Positions 61,035 through 64,000 of a stretch of DNA of 64,000 bases are shown here, one piece after another. Numbering within the stretch: position 1 is the stretch's first letter; each line of letters begins with the position of its first letter. Below the pieces are notes generated by a model, which was not told the DNA's origin, did no database searches, and saw only the letters and a program-made list of their open reading frames with translations. A program made the position numbers and the translations under genes. The DNA comes from Limisphaera sp049537155. Lineage in GTDB: Bacteria; Verrucomicrobiota; Verrucomicrobiia; Limisphaerales; Limisphaeraceae. The DNA lies in contig NZ_JBMVQZ010000015.1 of the NCBI RefSeq assembly GCF_049537155.1, forward strand, positions 1 through 64,000. The letters run 5' to 3'.

Positions 61035-63089
61035 TCATGGAGAGGTCGCGTTCGCGTTTGCCGGCGAAGATGCGGCGGGCGTGAGCTTCACGTAATCGAG
61101 CCCGAACATGTAGGCGGGCAGGGCGTCGGGGTGTTTCCCTGTGATTCCCACCGTCAACACGTGTTGTCCGGCCTCCAACGCATGGACGCCCAGTTCGATG
61201 AGTTCGGTGGGGACGACACGGGGATCGTAAAGGTCCACCTCTTCGCCCACGGGACGACCGTCCAAGCGGAAGCGCACGACGCCATAGTCACGCGCGCGGG
61301 TCAGTCGCACAGCGACGGCATGGGAACCGTTGGTGGCCACCGGCAACTCCAGGTCGAGTCGGGCTCCGGGGCGGCCTTCGATCCACCACAACTGCGCGTC
61401 GTGGCTCCACTGATCGCCCCAGCCGCTCATGTCCTGGACCACGGCGCGGCCCCCGGTGCAGGAGAGGACCTTGAGCTGTTCGCCCTCAACGGCCCCGGGA
61501 ATCTCGGGATAAACGAATGCCCGGGCGTATCCGACCCGCTGCTCCACCGGGGCCAGCGCGTAGGGATCGTAACCGCCGGGTGCGAGGTACCAGTAAGCCG
61601 TGGCAGCGTAAAGCGTGGGGCGGGTGTTGGGGAAATACTTTTCAAGGTACACCTCCAGGGACTCCTGGAAAGGCACCTGATCGGCCACGTGCCAGCGATT
61701 GACGGATATGTGGCCCTTGTTGTTGCCGTCGTTGCGCGTTTGATTGTGGAAGGCGTGTTGGAAAAGGTCCGGACAGCACCAGGCATAGCCAAAATAGTCT
61801 TCCGAGCCCGTGCCGAAGATCGAGGGGAACGTCTCGCCATCGACGAAAAATTTTTCGTCGCCTTCGCCCCACCAGGCGCCCCGCGGGTTCCACACGTGCA
61901 ACATCACGCCCACATAACGGCCCCGGCCGGCGGTCTTGAGCACCGGCCAGTCCAACCAGCGTTCCGGTTCGGTGGGCAGGAACTCGTCGCGATGCCACTT
62001 GGCATGGAAGCGGCCGTAGGCCGCCCCACCACGGCGCAACCGCTCGGTGGTGACTTCCAGGGTCACCGACCGCGCCACGCGACCCTCGTTCATCAGTCGC
62101 AATTCGAAGGAACGATCGAACGGCATGAACCAGTTGGCGTAGAACCAACTGTCCTCCGTCAGTCCGCAGGGCAGGGAGCGGTAGGTGTTCAAACCGGGGG
62201 CCGTGCCGAAGAAATCCCCCAGCGGCGTCCAAACGGCCGGCCGATCCTCTCCGTCCCAGGTGATCTCCAGGGTCAACTCACGCAGGGCCGCTTCCGCTTC
62301 ATGGGCCGGCAACGCGTCGATTCGCGCACGAATCAGCGTGATGGCGCCGGGACCGCTCCGGCGGATGGTGTGGTGGTCGCCCGGCCCGAGCGTTCCCTCG
62401 AAGCGGTCGTGACCGATCGGGTCCCGCGGTGTGCGCGGGCCGCATTCGCGCAGCCGGCGGTCCATTTCGTCCAACGCAGCCGCCTCCTCGGGGTCCAGGT
62501 TCATGCGAAAGGTCGGGACCCTGGTCCCTTCGGGAAACAGGGTGTAGGTGAAATGGTAGTAATCGCCCCATCCATCCTCGGCCACGATCCTGCACGATTT
62601 CTGGAACGGGATGGGCGTGTAGTTGTTCCAGCCCATGGCGGCCCGGTGGACCAGGGCCTTTCGATGGAACGGCGGATGCCTGCCGTCGAAATACGCCGCA
62701 AACGGCAGGTCCACAGCCGGCTCGGTTTCGTCGTCGAGGTAAATGCGGACCCGACCCTCCTTTGGCGTGGCCGACCACATGCGCCAGATGACGCCGGGCC
62801 CTTTCATCTCCGCCAGCACCTGAAGATTACCCTCTCGCCGGATGAAACCGTGCCCGTCGGCGTTGGCGTCCCATCCCAAATAGCGACCGCTGGCCTCGTC
62901 GTACCGACTGGTCCGGTCGTAGCTCGACCATTGTGCGGTGCGCTCGCCCTCCGGGGGCAGCGTGGCCAGGTGTTCCAAGTCGGCCAGCCGCTTCACCAGG
63001 TCGGCATAGCCAAATTGTTCTGCAGCCGGAGCCATTGCGAGACCCCCTGCCGTCAGACAGATCGTCAGGAGCTTTTTCATAGGCAACAT
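61035..63089 (-). CDS. Exported GH172 / DUF2961 family protein
   Basis: 684 residues from the ATG complement at 63087-63089, with 'caggag' five bases upstream; a second Met is three codons on. 'LLTICLTAGGLAMAPAA' is a signal peptide. The DUF2961 domain is clear: 'SSYDRTSRYDEASGRYLGWDAN' by position about 55-76, 'GPGVIWRMWSATPKEGRVRIYLDDE' about 97-121, and 'GTGSEDYFGYAWC' about 428-440 with the conserved Glu. Known members of glycoside hydrolase family 172 act on fructo- or arabinofuranosides. It probably degrades an external polysaccharide. The last 130 residues form a beta-sandwich like a carbohydrate-binding domain. Confidence 0.87.
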   Translation of the reverse strand: MLPMKKLLTICLTAGGLAMAPAAEQFGYADLVKRLADLEHLATLPPEGERTAQWSSYDRTSRYDEASGRYLGWDANADGHGFIRREGNLQVLAEMKGPGVIWRMWSATPKEGRVRIYLDDETEPAVDLPFAAYFDGRHPPFHRKALVHRAAMGWNNYTPIPFQKSCRIVAEDGWGDYYHFTYTLFPEGTRVPTFRMNLDPEEAAALDEMDRRLRECGPRTPRDPIGHDRFEGTLGPGDHHTIRRSGPGAITLIRARIDALPAHEAEAALRELTLEITWDGEDRPAVWTPLGDFFGTAPGLNTYRSLPCGLTEDSWFYANWFMPFDRSFELRLMNEGRVARSVTLEVTTERLRRGGAAYGRFHAKWHRDEFLPTEPERWLDWPVLKTAGRGRYVGVMLHVWNPRGAWWGEGDEKFFVDGETFPSIFGTGSEDYFGYAWCCPDLFQHAFHNQTRNDGNNKGHISVNRWHVADQVPFQESLEVYLEKYFPNTRPTLYAATAYWYLAPGGYDPYALAPVEQRVGYARAFVYPEIPGAVEGEQLKVLSCTGGRAVVQDMSGWGDQWSHDAQLWWIEGRPGARLDLELPVATNGSHAVAVRLTRARDYGVVRFRLDGRPVGEEVDLYDPRVVPTELIELGVHALEAGQHVLTVGITGKHPDALPAYMFGLDYVKLTPAASSPANANATSP

Positions 63090-63223
63090 GGCAACTCCTG
63101 ATTGTGCGGACCGGCGTGCCCGTCCGATTCCCTTCTCCGCCGCGGCCGGCTCATTTCGGGGACGCGTCCACAGGGGCTGTGAGGCCGGCCGGGATGGGCC
63201 TGTTTTGGGTCGCCCCTCCGCGG

Positions 63224-64000
63224 TCAGGATCCGGTTTTTTCCTTCGCGGGAAGTGGCATCGGCTGCACGTGTGCCGCAAACTTTCCCGGCTCGGGCTCGA
63301 GTTCTGCCGCGTGGGGCCCGGGTGTTGTTGAGTCCCGGGTCCCGGGCATGTCCATCGGGCAGGACGCAGGTCGTGCAGGCTGCGCCGGGGAGCTCGGAGA
63401 CGCCTTGGTAACTTCCAAGCCGGCTGATCCTTCCGGGTGGGGTCGCTCTGCGGAAGGTTCGGAAACGGGCGCAGCCGGCGAGGGGACGGCCGGGTTTGCA
63501 TGGAGTGGAACGGCCGGTGCCGGGGCGATCTCTTCGGCCGTCGGCGGGCCCGATGCGGGTGGTTGGGTTTCTGTCGCCGCGCGGTTGGCTTCGGCCCGGG
63601 TGGACTGCGCCGGGGCGGCGTCGGATGAGGGTGAGGATTCGGCAATGCCCTTTTCGCGGGGTCGGCTCGTGTAGACGCGGCGCAGATTCGAAGCCAGGAT
63701 GCCGAGTTCCATGCGGTATTTCGCGACCGTGCGCCGGGCGATTTCGATGCCGCGTTGTTTCAGGATCCTGACGACCGCATCGTCGGACAACGGATGAGCC
63801 GGGTCTTCGTTGCGGAAGATCTCGGCGATCATCTCCTTGACGCTGGTGTTGGACAGGTCGGAGCCCGTCGCGGTGCGGATGCCGGTGCTGAAGAAGTATC
63901 GCATCTCGAAGAGGCCCCGCGGCGTTTGCATGTACTTGCCGTTGACCGCCCGGCTGACGGTGGTCTCGTGAACGCCCACCGCCTCGGCCACGGCCGCCAT
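63224..64000 (-). CDS. rpoN: RNA polymerase sigma-54 factor, C-terminal part (5' partial)
   Basis: The frame runs off the right edge, so only the last 258 residues are seen. They include the helix-turn-helix 'VAEAVGVHETTVSRAVNGKY' and the RpoN box 'ARRTVAKYR' (residues 88-96 of the visible part), which is near perfect and reads the -24 element. In typical sigma-54 proteins the chain ends about 15 residues after the box. Here about 150 further residues follow, rich in Pro, Ala and Ser, with no domain I recognise. This enzyme subunit is the likely user of the sigma-54-type promoters before the sorted proteins. Confidence 0.93.
   Translation of the reverse strand: MAAVAEAVGVHETTVSRAVNGKYMQTPRGLFEMRYFFSTGIRTATGSDLSNTSVKEMIAEIFRNEDPAHPLSDDAVVRILKQRGIEIARRTVAKYRMELGILASNLRRVYTSRPREKGIAESSPSSDAAPAQSTRAEANRAATETQPPASGPPTAEEIAPAPAVPLHANPAVPSPAAPVSEPSAERPHPEGSAGLEVTKASPSSPAQPARPASCPMDMPGTRDSTTPGPHAAELEPEPGKFAAHVQPMPLPAKEKTGS

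Noticed and set aside
60717..63101. Open frame of 794 codons on the + strand
   Set aside because: It is the antisense shadow of the beta-propeller and GH172 genes, both of which have signal peptides and clear family motifs.

Overview
The window looks like a chromosomal segment from a GC-rich bacterium of the Verrucomicrobiota, probably near Limisphaera/Pedosphaera. This is inferred from PEP-CTERM-type sorting tails of the VPDTGS and (L/M)PDGG kinds, an exosortase, DUF1565-type beta-helix proteins, and dispersed intergenic repeats built on 'accacggagacacagag'. No 16S gene is present, so the placement is inference.

Regions 1-34.9 kb and 36.7-39.5 kb hold a very large exopolysaccharide (EPS) locus, all on the + strand. 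It contains a Wzz/BY-kinase-like chain-length protein with a degenerate P-loop, a deacetylase-glycosyltransferase fusion, two more polysaccharide deacetylases, two family-2 glycosyltransferases, an asparagine-synthase-like amidotransferase, a Wzy/O-antigen-ligase-like polymerase, a Wzx-like flippase, a CapA-like protein, a pyruvyltransferase-like protein and seven GNAT/FemAB-fold proteins. The middle part (about 15-26 kb) carries three secreted beta-helix proteins and a formylglycine-generating-enzyme-like protein, and is visibly lower in GC than its flanks.

The most unusual part is 27.7-32.4 kb. An acyl-CoA-dehydrogenase-like flavoprotein, a stand-alone adenylation enzyme, a carrier protein and two left-handed beta-helix acyltransferases lie in a row. 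The specificity residues of the adenylation enzyme read D-L-F-Y-L-A-L-V-C-K. This is nearly the code I recall for the prolyl-activating enzymes of pyrrole-2-carboxyl biosynthesis (PltF type), which work with just such a dehydrogenase (PltE) and carrier (PltL). I propose that this EPS is decorated with a pyrrole- or dehydroproline-derived acyl group.

Region 35-50 kb is an exosortase region: three small secreted proteins with C-terminal sorting signals, a UDP-GlcNAc 6-dehydrogenase, an exosortase, and a 1079-residue TPR lipoprotein of the PrsT kind whose start overlaps the exosortase stop. All three sorted proteins have a sigma-54-like element (TGGCACG, then GG-N10-GC or a close variant) upstream, and sigma-54 itself (rpoN) lies at the right edge of the window. 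Dispersed foldback repeats fill the spacers of this half and of 3.5-6.7 kb.

Region 50-55.4 kb is housekeeping: tRNA-Asn, then tyrA, aroA, cmk and plsC, followed by a coiled-coil repeat protein with a nuclease-like C-terminus. From 55.6 kb the genes are on the - strand: a hom-thrC-decarboxylase operon of the aspartate family, a PQQ-type beta-propeller protein, a GH172 (DUF2961) glycosidase and the partial rpoN. All assignments were made by eye from motifs. No database search was run.
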